A DNA stretch of 64,000 nucleotides. Source: Comamonas flocculans (lineage in GTDB: Bacteria > Pseudomonadota > Gammaproteobacteria > Burkholderiales > Burkholderiaceae_C). The notes beneath the pieces are model-generated. The model searched no databases, was not told where the DNA came from, and saw only the letters and a list, made by a program, of their open reading frames with translations. Shown piece after piece: positions 53,400-62,300 of this stretch (its first letter is position 1; the number at the start of each line of letters is the position of its first letter). Made by a program: the position numbers and the translations under genes. The stretch covers positions 992,001-1,056,000 of the forward strand of contig NZ_CP042344.1 of assembly GCF_007954405.1 (NCBI RefSeq), given 5' to 3'.

Positions 53400-54299
53400 T
53401 CAATGCTGGTCGTGCGCCTGCCCGATGTACACCAGCGCCAGCATCATGAAGATGAAGGCCTGCAGGATGATGATCAGGATGTGGAAGATGGCCCAGGCCA
53501 GACCCGCGATGATATGGCCCACGGCCAAACCGATGCCCGTACCGGTGAGCGCGAACGCGCCCCCCATGAGGGCGATCAGCATGAAGATGAGCTCGCCCGC
53601 ATACATGTTGCCGAAAAGTCGCAGACCGTGAGACAGCGTCTTGGAGGCGAACTCGATCAGCTGCATCGCGAAATTGACGATGCCGAGCAGCACCGCGACG
53701 ATCGGGTTCTTGCTGGTGCCAAAAGGCGCCGTCACCAGTTCGTGCGCCCAGCCACCCATGCCCTTGATCTTGATGTTGTAATACAGGCAAATCAGCAGCA
53801 CGGCCACCGACAGGCCCATGGCACCGGAGACGTCCGCAGTAGGCAGCACGCGCATGTAGGCGTGCGCAGGGTCGCCGCCGAACAGGCCGACCAGCCAGGC
53901 CCACACCGTTGGAATCAGGTCCACCGGCAGCAGGTCCATGGTGTTCATCAGCGTGACCCAGACAAAAATCGACAGGCCCAGAGGCGCCACATACTTGCGG
54001 CTCTCGGCATTCTTGATGATGCCCTTGGCCTCGTTGTCGACGAACTCGACCAGGATCTCCACCGCTGCCTGAAAGCGTCCGGGGACGCCCGAACTGGCCT
54101 TGCGCGCCGCGGCCCAGAGGATCCAGAAGGTCAACGCCGCCAGCAGCACGGAGAAAAAGACGGTGTCGATGTGAATCACCGACATGTCGAACACCGCATC
54201 CGACGCCTTGTTCTGCCAGAAATGCAGGTGGTGAATGACGTATTCCCCGGCGGTCGGTCCCGTTTCCACAGTAGATGCCACAGCGTTTTCAACAGCCAT
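53400..54299 (-). CDS. atpB: ATP synthase a subunit
   Basis: A 299-residue membrane stator subunit. The conserved essential-Arg region is SHGLRLFGNMYAGELIF, and the C-terminal helix ends FIFMMLALVYIGQAHDQH. It provides the two proton half-channels facing the c ring. Its start overlaps the end of atpI by 11 bp, which suggests coupled translation. Confidence 0.96.
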   Translation of the reverse strand: MAVENAVASTVETGPTAGEYVIHHLHFWQNKASDAVFDMSVIHIDTVFFSVLLAALTFWILWAAARKASSGVPGRFQAAVEILVEFVDNEAKGIIKNAESRKYVAPLGLSIFVWVTLMNTMDLLPVDLIPTVWAWLVGLFGGDPAHAYMRVLPTADVSGAMGLSVAVLLICLYYNIKIKGMGGWAHELVTAPFGTSKNPIVAVLLGIVNFAMQLIEFASKTLSHGLRLFGNMYAGELIFMLIALMGGAFALTGTGIGLAVGHIIAGLAWAIFHILIIILQAFIFMMLALVYIGQAHDQH

Positions 54300-54846
54300 C
54301 GGTATGCTCTTTCTGCGTCTGTACCTTGCCAGACTTCAGCGGTCGGACCCAGAGGAGACCAACCCAGTACATCTTGATTGTCAGCACCAAACCGATCAGC
54401 AAAGCCGGCCAGTTCGGCGCACCCAGAAATCTCGGGGCCGCCAGCAGCAACCCCGCCGTCAAGACCAGCTTGACAACCTCCCACAACAGCAGGCCCGCCA
54501 GCGCAGCGGTCGGCGGAAACCCCGGCCGAGCCCAGCGCATGGTGCCTGCCGCCGCAATGGCTGCGGGCAGAAAGCCTGCCAAGGCCCCGTAGGCCACCGA
54601 CCATGCAAGCTCGGGACGGCGGGTCAACAGCCCCGTTGCCGACGCTGCCACCACACCGATGATCAGCTGCCATCGCAGGGCCCGCGACACCGGCACCTGC
54701 GGATGGCGCAAGCGCCACTGCCTGGCTTCTTCAGGCGTCAAGGCCTTGAAGTCATCCTCGGCGCCGAAAGACCTGCCGGTCCCAGACCCGCTTGCAATCC
54801 CGCTGCGGCCCGGACCGCCCTCACTCGCATCGATGGACACGGCCAC
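54289..54846 (-). CDS. atpI: ATP synthase subunit I (assembly factor)
   Basis: A 185-residue protein with a cytoplasmic N-terminus of about 60 residues and four hydrophobic segments. LLIGLVLTIKMYWVGLLWVR is near the end. The first gene of the operon is usually atpI, which helps c-ring assembly. The sequence is poorly conserved, so the call rests on position and topology. Its 3' end overlaps atpB. Confidence 0.85.
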   Translation of the reverse strand: MAVSIDASEGGPGRSGIASGSGTGRSFGAEDDFKALTPEEARQWRLRHPQVPVSRALRWQLIIGVVAASATGLLTRRPELAWSVAYGALAGFLPAAIAAAGTMRWARPGFPPTAALAGLLLWEVVKLVLTAGLLLAAPRFLGAPNWPALLIGLVLTIKMYWVGLLWVRPLKSGKVQTQKEHTDGC

Positions 54847-54876
54847 AACACCCGAACCGGATTACAAAACCTTGCG

Positions 54877-54882
54877 ATTATA
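54877..54882 (-). promoter_or_regulatory. Candidate -10 box for the atp operon
   Basis: A perfect TATAAT on the minus strand lies 31 bp upstream of the atpI start. The -35 region at 17 bp is TCGGAG, a weak match. The 141-bp gap to ybeD holds no other clear signal. Confidence 0.45.
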
Positions 54883-54987
54883 CGTAAAAACCCGATGGTC
54901 TCCGACGTTGCAGACCGGGCATTCACCGGAAACCGCACCCCGCTGCCGAGGCGGCGCTCGGCGCCGGGCACTGCTATCCTTGCACGC

Positions 54988-55302
54988 ATGGCCAAAATAC
55001 CCCCCTCACTCGCGGTCGTCGGCAGCGAACACCCGTCCTCAGCACGGGAAAGCCTCATCCAGTACCCGAGTGCTTTTCCGATCAAGGTGATGGGACCGCG
55101 CGCGGACGGGTTCGTGGGAGCGGTGACGGAGATCGCACGCCGCTTTGATCCGGAGTTTGATGCCAGCACCGTGGAACTGCGGCCCAGTCGCCAGGGACAC
55201 TACCTCGCGGTAACCGTCACGGTGACGGCAACGAGCCGGGAACAGCTCGATGGTCTGTACCGGGCCTTGACCTCGCACCCCATGGTCAAAGTCGTGCTGT
55301 GA
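54988..55302 (+). CDS. ybeD: YbeD/DUF493-family protein
   Basis: A 104-residue ferredoxin-fold protein of the YbeD family. The conserved segments are [14 protein letters not shown] and the C-terminal [15 protein letters not shown]. The ybeD-lipB linkage is widespread and suggests a regulatory role in lipoylation, unproven. Its TGA stop overlaps the GTG start of lipB. Confidence 0.9.
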   Translation: MAKIPPSLAVVGSEHPSSARESLIQYPSAFPIKVMGPRADGFVGAVTEIARRFDPEFDASTVELRPSRQGHYLAVTVTVTATSREQLDGLYRALTSHPMVKVVL

Positions 55303-56000
55303 CTGCTCCCCGGCTTTGCTGGCTGGGCCAGGTGGAGTACGCGGCGACACTGCGCGCCATGCAGGCTTTCACCCTTTCGCGCAGTTCCGACACGGCCGAT
55401 GCGCTATGGGTTTGCGAGCATAAACCCATTTTCACCCAAGGCGTTGCCGGCAAGCCCGAACATGTACTGCATGCAGGAGGCATTCCGGTGATGGCGACCA
55501 ACCGCGGCGGACAAGTCACCTACCATGGTCCGGGACAGGTAGTTGCCTACCCCTTGATGGACCTGCGGCAAGCGGGCTACTACGTCAAGGAGTACGTGTA
55601 CCGGATCGAAGAGGCGGTGATCCGGACCCTGGCAGACTTTGGCGTCACCGGCCATCGGGTCGCCGGCGCTCCGGGGATTTACGTGCGCCTGAGCGAACCC
55701 GCCAGCCACGCGCTGTTGCCCCAGCGCCCGCAATTGCGCCTGCCCGGCAGTCCGCCGCCCGTGCCGGACTTTACCGACGTGGGCAAGATCGCCGCCATCG
55801 GGATCAAGGTTGCGAACCACTGCACCTACCACGGGCTGGCGCTCAACGTGGCGATGGACCTGGAGCCCTTCCAGCGCATTCATCCCTGCGGCTACGTCGG
55901 ATTGCAGACGGTGGACCTTGCGACGGCGGGCGTGCAGGCCTCCTGGCTCGACGTGGCCCGCCAGCTGGCACGGCACCTCCAAGCCCGGCTGTCGAACTGA
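55299..56000 (+). CDS. lipB: Octanoyltransferase LipB
   Basis: A 233-residue enzyme that moves octanoyl groups from acyl carrier protein to lipoyl domains. Motifs are [23 protein letters not shown] with the catalytic Lys, and HPCGYVGL with the acyl-cysteine. The start is GTG at 55299, overlapping ybeD. A short stretch ([20 protein letters not shown]) is a longer loop than in most LipB proteins. lipA, the usual next gene, is absent from the window. Confidence 0.96.
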   Translation: MTAPRLCWLGQVEYAATLRAMQAFTLSRSSDTADALWVCEHKPIFTQGVAGKPEHVLHAGGIPVMATNRGGQVTYHGPGQVVAYPLMDLRQAGYYVKEYVYRIEEAVIRTLADFGVTGHRVAGAPGIYVRLSEPASHALLPQRPQLRLPGSPPPVPDFTDVGKIAAIGIKVANHCTYHGLALNVAMDLEPFQRIHPCGYVGLQTVDLATAGVQASWLDVARQLARHLQARLSN

Positions 56001-56168
56001 GGTGGCGGCCAAGCGAGCCTAGGGCAAGCGCGCAATGCGCCGGCATCTTGTCTTGGCGTGCACACGGCGCGCGTGCGAAGCCCACCGGTTAGTCGCTTCG
56101 ACCCATTGAGCAGGCCAGATCATTCGGCAAAATACGTCGTTGGCAAAAATCATGGAAAGTAGGCGGTA

Positions 56169-57692
56169 ATGAAGGATATCGTGGTACAGGTGGTCGCAGC
56201 GTTGGGGACAGCCGCGTTGTCGTGCATGGTCAACGCGCAAAGCGCACCGCAAGCTGCCGCGACAGCGGGGCCGGCGCAGACGCTACCCGATGCGGTCAAA
56301 AAGGCCATCCATTCACACCCTGAAGTACAAGCGCGCTTTCACGACTTCACCTCGTCGCTTGAAGACAAGAACATCGCCGGTGCCGGCTGGCGCCCTCGGG
56401 TCGATGCCCAAGCCTGGGTGGGCCACGAATGGCGCAGCAACGTCCCGGCATCGCCATCGTTTGACTGGAACCGCCCGGGTTGGGGCCTGACGCTGACCCA
56501 GCTGCTGTACGACGGTGGCCTGACGAGCAACCTGACGCGCAATTACGGTTTCACCAAGCTCTCGAAGTTCTACGACCTGCGCGCCACCAGCGAATCCTTG
56601 GCCAACGAAGTGGCCATCGCCTACCTGGATGTGCAGCGCTATCGCCAGACCCGTGCGTTGGCCGAGAACAACTATGGAGTCCACAAGACGACGCTCGATC
56701 AGATCCGCCAGCGCCAACAATCGGGCGTTGGTCGTGGAGTCGATCTGGAGCAAGCCAATGCGCGTCTCGCGCTGGCTCAGGTCAATCTGATGACCGAAAG
56801 CGGCAACCTCAACGACGTGTCGCAACGCTATCGCCGCCTGGTCGGTGAATACCCGGCAGCCACGCTTGACCCGGTGCCCGCAACGGACGTCGTCAAGCTG
56901 CCCGCCGGCACGACGCAGGACTTCGAGCAGGCGCTGCGCGAGAACACCACGGTGCTGTCCAAACAGGCACTCGTGCAGGCTGCCGAGGCGGTGCAAGAGA
57001 TGGCCAAGGCCAACTACGCGCCCAAGCTCCAGCTGGTCGCATCCACGGGTCGCGACCGCACCATGGCCGCGGCATCAGACCCACGGGGCAACATTCAAAG
57101 TTCGAGCATTCAGCTTTTGCTGACCTACAACCTTTACCGCGGTGGCGCCGACGACGCGCGCAGCCGCCAGACTGCCGCGCAACGCTATGCCGCGCAGGAC
57201 GTGCGCGACTACACCTGCCGCAACGTCCAGCAAAACCTATCCATCGCATGGGACAACATCATGCGCCTGCGCCAGCAGTTGCCATTTCTGCGCGAACACG
57301 TACTGGCCACCTCCAAGGTCCATACGGCGTACATCCAGCAGTTCCAGATTGGCCAGCGCACGCTGCTTGATCTGCTTGACACCCAAAACGAGCTTTTTCA
57401 GGCACGCATCGCGCAGGTCAACGCGGAAAGCGACCTGAAAAAATACGAGTATCAATGGATGGTCAATGCCAGCCAGATTCTTCAGGCGCTGGGTCTGGCA
57501 CAACCGTATGCCGACCAACAACCCGATGAATACAACGAGCTGGTACTGCCCGACGAAGTGCTCAAATCCTGCGAAGGCGTCGTGCCAGACATCAGCAACC
57601 TGACACCGATGGCGCAAGTGCCGGCGACAACGGCCACGCAAGTGCCGGCGACAACGGCCACTGCAAGCACCGCTGAAACGGGCAAACACTGA
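56169..57692 (+). CDS. TolC-family outer-membrane channel of a type I secretion system (LapE-like)
   Basis: A 507-residue protein with a signal peptide ending near NAQSA. Two TolC-type repeats follow, with long helical segments such as DLRATSESLANEVAIAYLDVQ and LREHVLATSKVHTAYIQQFQI. LDTQNELFQARIAQVNAESD is typical of TolC/LapE proteins. The C-terminus has an unusual Thr/Ala/Pro tail with the phrase QVPATTAT twice. It is the first gene of the secretion locus. A TTGAGC/AAAATA pair (56106-56111 and 56129-56134, 17-bp spacer) is a weak promoter candidate in the 168-bp gap after lipB. Confidence 0.88.
   Translation: MKDIVVQVVAALGTAALSCMVNAQSAPQAAATAGPAQTLPDAVKKAIHSHPEVQARFHDFTSSLEDKNIAGAGWRPRVDAQAWVGHEWRSNVPASPSFDWNRPGWGLTLTQLLYDGGLTSNLTRNYGFTKLSKFYDLRATSESLANEVAIAYLDVQRYRQTRALAENNYGVHKTTLDQIRQRQQSGVGRGVDLEQANARLALAQVNLMTESGNLNDVSQRYRRLVGEYPAATLDPVPATDVVKLPAGTTQDFEQALRENTTVLSKQALVQAAEAVQEMAKANYAPKLQLVASTGRDRTMAAASDPRGNIQSSSIQLLLTYNLYRGGADDARSRQTAAQRYAAQDVRDYTCRNVQQNLSIAWDNIMRLRQQLPFLREHVLATSKVHTAYIQQFQIGQRTLLDLLDTQNELFQARIAQVNAESDLKKYEYQWMVNASQILQALGLAQPYADQQPDEYNELVLPDEVLKSCEGVVPDISNLTPMAQVPATTATQVPATTATASTAETGKH
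57614..57661 (+). repeat. 24-bp perfect tandem duplication in the TolC-like gene
   Basis: Two identical 24-bp units, 57614-57637 and 57638-57661, begin GCAAGTGCCGGCGACAACGG. They encode the doubled phrase QVPATTAT in the C-terminal tail, in frame. Confidence 0.9.
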
Positions 57693-57725
57693 GTCACGGG
57701 CCGAGTGGGCCGGAGAGCGCAAGCG

Positions 57726-57965
57726 GTGTCCGATAGCGCCAAGGATCAGGACGCCTCCAAGGCGGAGCTGTTGCAGCTGTCTGCACTCGATGCAGACTTC
57801 ATCCGCGTCCTGGAAGATCTGGTTGACGCCTTGCTGGCCAACGGCACCTTGCGCCTGACCGACCTGCCCCCGCAAGCGCTGGCCAAACTCGACCAGCGCA
57901 GGAGAGCGCGCGAACGCCTGCGCAACAGTCTGGACCTGATCGGAGACGACGAACCCTTGCTCTGA
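57726..57965 (+). CDS. Small soluble protein of the secretion locus, 79 aa
   Basis: Not recognised. The product starts with a polar stretch (SDSAKDQDASKAE), then helices ALDADFIRVLEDLVDALLAN and LTDLPPQALAKLDQRRRARE. It is acidic at both ends and has no signal or membrane helix. The GTG at 57726 is chosen because GGAGAG lies eight bases upstream; a GTG at 57705 is the alternative. It sits between the TolC-like and ABC exporter genes with a 33-bp gap before and 19 bp after, so it is cotranscribed and may be a small accessory of the exporter. Confidence 0.7.
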   Translation: MSDSAKDQDASKAELLQLSALDADFIRVLEDLVDALLANGTLRLTDLPPQALAKLDQRRRARERLRNSLDLIGDDEPLL

Positions 57966-57984
57966 TCCACCACAATCCAAACGC

Positions 57985-60174
57985 ATGGCTTCCGAAGAAA
58001 CCACCTTCCCTGCACAGCGGGAAGAAGCTTGGCGTGTGCCTTCACACCTCACGCACGACGATCCGCTCCTGGCCTGCCTGGTCGAAATCACCCGCCTGCA
58101 TGGCGCCCCGTTCACCGCTCAGGCGCTCACCAGTGGACTGCCGCTGGTGGATCAGCGGCTGACCCCGGCGTTGCTGGCACGCGCCGCCGCCCGCGCGCAT
58201 TGCACCACGCGCATCGTGCGCCGAACGCTTGAGGGCGTCCCCCCTGGGTTGCTGCCCGCCATCCTGATCCTGCACGGCAACCGCGCCTGCCTGCTGCTGG
58301 AGGACAGGGGTGAGCGCGGCTGGCTGATCCAGCATCCCGAATCGGCCAGCCCCGTCGAAATGCCGCGCGACGAACTGCTGAACGCCTACACGGGGGTGAT
58401 GTGTTTTGTGCGGCCCCGGTACCGTTTCGAACGCCGAGCGCTTGTCAAAGGCCAGGCCCCACGCGCCGGGCACTGGTTCTGGTCCGCCATCCTCGACAAC
58501 TGGCGGCTGTACCGCGACGCGCTGGTCGCCGCGGTGCTGATCAATCTCTTTGCGCTGGCACTGCCGCTGTTCAACCTGAACGTGTACGACCGCGTCGTGC
58601 CCAACAATGCCATCGACACGCTGTGGGTGCTCGCAGTGGGCATCGGTCTCATCGTGCTGTTCAACTACGCGCTCACGACGATACGCGCCTACGTGGTCGA
58701 TACCGCCAGCAAACGCGTTGACGTGCGCCTGAGCGCGCAGATCATGGAACGCGTGCTTGACTTGCGCATGGAGGGACGACCCGCATCGGTGGGATCGTTC
58801 GCTTCCAACCTGCGTGCATTCGAGTCGGTACGTGACTTCATCGCTTCGGCCAGCCTCACGACGCTGGTCGACCTGCCGTTCGTGCTGCTGTTCCTGCTGG
58901 CGATGTGGTGGATCTCGCCGTGGATGCTGATCCCGCCCATCGTCGCCATCGTGCTGGCACTCATGGTGTCCTTCGTTGCGCAGGCGCGAATGGAGGCGCT
59001 CACTCTCAAGACCTTCCAGGCCAGTGCCCAGCGCAATGCCTTGCTCGTGGAATCATTGACCAATCTGGAAGCCGTCAAGACACTCAACGCCCAGGGCAGC
59101 GTGCAGCGCCAGTGGGAAAGCTCCACCGAGTTCATCGCCCACATAGGCACCCAGCTCAAGCTCACGTCGGCCTTCACCGTCGGCTTTGTCGCCGCCATGC
59201 AGCAACTGGTTTCGGTCGCCGTCATCATCATCGGCGTGTATGAAATTCAGCAGCAGCAAATGTCCATGGGCGGCATCATCGCCGCATCCATGATTGCCGG
59301 CCGCTGCCTTGCTCCGCTCGGTCAGGTGGCGGGCCTGATGATGCAGTTCCATCAGGCTCGCCTGTCGCTCGAATCGATCGACGGCTACATGAAAATGCCC
59401 ATCGAGCATGACGAAGCGCAAGACTACGTGGCCCGCCCCGACCTGCGCGGCACGCTGGAGCTGCGCGATGTCAGCTTCAACTATCCCGGCAGCACGCAGA
59501 CGGCGCTCGCAGGCATCAACCTGCGCATCGCCGCTGGCGAAAAGGTCGGCATCATCGGGCGCATAGGTTCGGGCAAAACTACCATTGAAAAATTGATGCT
59601 AGGCCTTTACCAGCCTACGCAAGGAGCTATCTTTATTGATGATGTGGATGCCCGTCAGATCGACCCCATCGACCTGCGCCGCGCGATAGGCCATGTCCCT
59701 CAGGACGCGATGCTGTTCTATGGCAGCCTCAAGCAAAACCTGCTGATGGGCGCGCCGTGGGCCACCGAAGACGAGATGTTGCATGCCGCCCGCATCGCGG
59801 GTGTCGACGAGTTCGCCGCACGCCACCCCCAAGGCTACGACATGACGATAGGCGAGCGTGGCGAGTCGCTGTCGGGCGGTCAGCGTCAGGCGATCGCCGT
59901 GGCTCGCGCGCTGATCAACGACCCGCCGGTGCTGCTGCTCGATGAGCCCAGCAGCAATCTCGACAACCAGAGTGAGGCGCAACTCAAGCAGCGCTTGCGC
60001 AAGGCCTGCACGGACAAGACGCTCGTGCTGGTGACGCACCGTACGGCCATGCTGGAGCTGATCGACCGCCTGGTGGTGATCGACGGCGGGCGCATCATGG
60101 CCGACGGGCCCAAACAGCAGGTGATCGACGCGCTCAAGCAGGGGCGCATCGGCCGCGCCGGAGGCCACGCATGA
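57985..60174 (+). CDS. Type I secretion ABC transporter (LapB-type permease/ATPase)
   Basis: A 729-residue exporter. An N-terminal C39-peptidase-like domain (about 1-150, DPLLACLVEITRLHG) has no clear catalytic His-Asp arrangement and is probably a substrate-docking domain. Six membrane helices follow (about 170-440). The ATPase has Walker A GRIGSGKTT, signature LSGGQRQ, Walker B VLLLDEPSSNLD and H-loop VTHR. LapB-type transporters secrete giant RTX adhesins with LapC and LapE. A stretch after Walker A (IEKLMLGLYQPTQGAIFIDD) is encoded by AT-richer DNA resembling the dispersed repeat. It overlaps lapC by 4 bp. Confidence 0.92.
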   Translation: MASEETTFPAQREEAWRVPSHLTHDDPLLACLVEITRLHGAPFTAQALTSGLPLVDQRLTPALLARAAARAHCTTRIVRRTLEGVPPGLLPAILILHGNRACLLLEDRGERGWLIQHPESASPVEMPRDELLNAYTGVMCFVRPRYRFERRALVKGQAPRAGHWFWSAILDNWRLYRDALVAAVLINLFALALPLFNLNVYDRVVPNNAIDTLWVLAVGIGLIVLFNYALTTIRAYVVDTASKRVDVRLSAQIMERVLDLRMEGRPASVGSFASNLRAFESVRDFIASASLTTLVDLPFVLLFLLAMWWISPWMLIPPIVAIVLALMVSFVAQARMEALTLKTFQASAQRNALLVESLTNLEAVKTLNAQGSVQRQWESSTEFIAHIGTQLKLTSAFTVGFVAAMQQLVSVAVIIIGVYEIQQQQMSMGGIIAASMIAGRCLAPLGQVAGLMMQFHQARLSLESIDGYMKMPIEHDEAQDYVARPDLRGTLELRDVSFNYPGSTQTALAGINLRIAAGEKVGIIGRIGSGKTTIEKLMLGLYQPTQGAIFIDDVDARQIDPIDLRRAIGHVPQDAMLFYGSLKQNLLMGAPWATEDEMLHAARIAGVDEFAARHPQGYDMTIGERGESLSGGQRQAIAVARALINDPPVLLLDEPSSNLDNQSEAQLKQRLRKACTDKTLVLVTHRTAMLELIDRLVVIDGGRIMADGPKQQVIDALKQGRIGRAGGHA
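59587..59631 (+). repeat. Repeat-like 45-bp segment inside the LapB-type gene
   Basis: This runs from GAAAAATTGATGCTAGG to GCAAGGAGCTATC. Aligned without gaps to intergenic copy D (36562-36606), 23 of 45 positions agree, including AGCTATC at the end and CGC in the middle. It encodes the residues after Walker A, in frame, and is locally AT-rich relative to its neighbours. Confidence 0.45.
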
Positions 60175-61484
60175 GCGAGCGCGTGCAAACGTGCGACCTG
60201 GCCGTGGATGCACAGTGGGCAGCCAGCCACGAGCAGGCTCGCGGTTCGCGGCTGCTGATCTGGGCTTCGCTCGCCGCCGTGGTCGCATTGCTGGTGTGGG
60301 CGAGCGTCGGGCAAATCGACGAAGTCGTGCGCGGCATGGGCAAGGTAGTGCCATCACGTCAGGTCCAAGTGGTGCAAAGCCTGGATGGTGGCGTCGTGCA
60401 GGAGATCCTCGTGCACCCGGGCGAACAGGTCGAACAAGGCCAAGTGCTGCTGCGCATTGATCCGACGCGCTTCACCGCCTCGCTGGGAGAAAACCGGGTC
60501 GAGCGCTTTGCACTGCAGGCCAAGGCCGCACGGCTGACGGCGCTGGCTACGAGCGAAGCGTTTCACGTACCCGACCAACTCGTGCGCGACGCGCCCCAGG
60601 TCGTGGAGATGGAGCGGCGCCTGTGGCAATCGCGCTCCCAGGAGCTGGAAAACACCGTCAGCATTGCACGGGACCAGCTGCGCCAGCGCCAGCAGGAGCT
60701 GCGCGCGACCCAGGCTACCCGCGACCAAGCCACGAGCAGCTGCCAACTCACGGCCGAAGAGCTCAAGGTCACCCGCCCGCTGCTGAGCACCGGTGCGGTC
60801 TCCGAGGTCGATCTGCTGAGACTGCAGCGCGACGTGGCGCGTTCATGTGGCGAGGCCAAATCGGCCGAGGCGCAGCTCGGACGCATCGCAGCGGCGATCA
60901 ACGAAGCCGAACGCAAGATCCGCGAGGCCGAGCTCAACGTGCGCAACCAGGCGCGCATCGAGCTCTCGGATGTGCGCGCCAAGCTCTCCTCGCTGGAACA
61001 GGGCCAGGTGGCGCTGGCCGATCGCGTGAAACTCTCGGAAGTTCGCGCCCCCCTGCGCGGCACGGTCAACACCCTCATGGCCAATACCGTCGGTGGCGTG
61101 GTACAGCCCGGCAAGGAAATCCTTGACATCGTTCCGGCCGACGACACCTTGCTGCTCGAGGTGCGGATCAGCCCGCGGGACATCGGTTTTCTGCACGACG
61201 GACAACAGGCCCAGGTCAAGTTCACCGCCTACGATTTCGTGGTTTACGGCGGCCTCAAGGGCAAGGTCGAGCAGATCGGCGCCAACACCGTCACCGACGA
61301 ACACGGCACGTCCTACTATGTGATCAAGGTACGCACCGAGGGCGTGCACGTGGGAGACAACTCGCGCCCCATCATCCCCGGCATGCAGGCCGACGTGAAC
61401 ATCCTGACCGGTCAGCGCACGCTGATGCACTACCTGCTCAAGCCCATCCTGCGCGCCAGAGCCAACGCCCTGACCGAGCGCTGA
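60171..61484 (+). CDS. Type I secretion membrane fusion protein (HlyD/LapC type)
   Basis: A 437-residue adaptor. One membrane helix near the N-terminus (LLIWASLAAVVALLVWASVG) precedes a periplasmic part with a lipoyl-like half-motif (VVQSLDGGVVQEILVHPGEQV), a long coiled coil and a C-terminal beta-barrel (VRAPLRGTVNTLMANTVGG, and VKFTAYDFVVYGGLKGKVEQI). It joins the ABC exporter to the TolC-like channel. It starts 4 bp inside the exporter gene and ends 14 bp before the LuxR gene. Confidence 0.92.
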   Translation: MSERVQTCDLAVDAQWAASHEQARGSRLLIWASLAAVVALLVWASVGQIDEVVRGMGKVVPSRQVQVVQSLDGGVVQEILVHPGEQVEQGQVLLRIDPTRFTASLGENRVERFALQAKAARLTALATSEAFHVPDQLVRDAPQVVEMERRLWQSRSQELENTVSIARDQLRQRQQELRATQATRDQATSSCQLTAEELKVTRPLLSTGAVSEVDLLRLQRDVARSCGEAKSAEAQLGRIAAAINEAERKIREAELNVRNQARIELSDVRAKLSSLEQGQVALADRVKLSEVRAPLRGTVNTLMANTVGGVVQPGKEILDIVPADDTLLLEVRISPRDIGFLHDGQQAQVKFTAYDFVVYGGLKGKVEQIGANTVTDEHGTSYYVIKVRTEGVHVGDNSRPIIPGMQADVNILTGQRTLMHYLLKPILRARANALTER

Positions 61485-61498
61485 CCCCACTGCCACCG

Positions 61499-62146
61499 AT
61501 GTTGCAAGCTGCCGAACCCATCCTGATGCTGACCGCCAACGCCGTCTTGTGGCGACACTGGCAGACCTTGCGCAACGACCGATGGCTACCGCAACATGGC
61601 GCTACCGCCGCCGATCTGCAGGCGTGGTGCACGCAAGCGCAGCGCTGGGCCTTGCTCGACGCCGACCTGCCCGGCCTACCCGCGTGGGCCGAACGTGCTC
61701 ACGGCACCCTCTTTCGTCAACAACACATCCTCGTGCTGAGCACCCGCCCAAGTGTCGAACAAGGTCACCACGCGCTTGCCCAGGGGGCCAGCGGTTACGC
61801 ACACGCCCTCACGCCCACAAAAGCGCTCAACCACATCTTGGAGACGATCGCCCACGGCGGCATCTGGACCGGTCGCGCCTTGCTTGAACGCCTGCTCGCC
61901 GACGTGGGTGAGCGCCTGCCCCCGGTTGAATCGCCATGGCACGAGGCTGCGTGGACCGCCGCCCTCACGGCGCGTGAACGCATGGTCGCGGAGCGGGCGG
62001 CGCTGGGCCGCAGCAACGGCGACATCGCACAAGAACTCAACATCACCGAACGCACCGTGCGGGCCCACCTGTCCGCCACCTTCGAAAAGCTGCAAGTCAG
62101 CGACCGCCTGCAACTGGCCCTCAAGGTCCACGGCATCAGCCGCTGA
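61499..62146 (+). CDS. LuxR-family regulator with degenerate receiver domain
   Basis: A 215-residue protein. The C-terminal helix-turn-helix (LTARERMVAERAALG, then NITERTVRAHLSATFEKLQV) is a clear GerE/LuxR DNA-binding domain. The N-terminal half resembles a response-regulator receiver: ALLDADLPGLP could carry the phosphoacceptor at Asp54 or 56. The acidic pair is replaced by LTAN and the conserved Lys near ALTPTKA is shifted, so normal phosphorylation is doubtful. It lies between the exporter operon and the secreted-protein gene on the same strand and probably controls them. A palindrome follows 21 bp after the stop. Confidence 0.85.
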   Translation: MLQAAEPILMLTANAVLWRHWQTLRNDRWLPQHGATAADLQAWCTQAQRWALLDADLPGLPAWAERAHGTLFRQQHILVLSTRPSVEQGHHALAQGASGYAHALTPTKALNHILETIAHGGIWTGRALLERLLADVGERLPPVESPWHEAAWTAALTARERMVAERAALGRSNGDIAQELNITERTVRAHLSATFEKLQVSDRLQLALKVHGISR

Positions 62147-62166
62147 GCTCGCGCCACTCGCCCCGC

Positions 62167-62184
62167 ATTGGCGCTGGCGCCAAT
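62167..62184. promoter_or_regulatory. 18-bp palindrome between the LuxR gene and the secreted-protein gene
   Basis: ATTGGCGC and GCGCCAAT are perfect 8-bp inverted arms with a TG spacer. It starts 117 bp before the ATG of the secreted-protein gene. It may be a LuxR-regulator operator. No T-run follows, so it is not an obvious terminator. Confidence 0.5.
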
Positions 62185-62300
62185 AGACAGGGTGGGCGTC
62201 CCTTCATAGGATGACGGCCGTCGTCCCCGCGAAGGCGCTGCCACCCGGCCCAAGCGCTCGCAGGGCAGCGATTCAGTTCAATCCACACACGATTACCACC

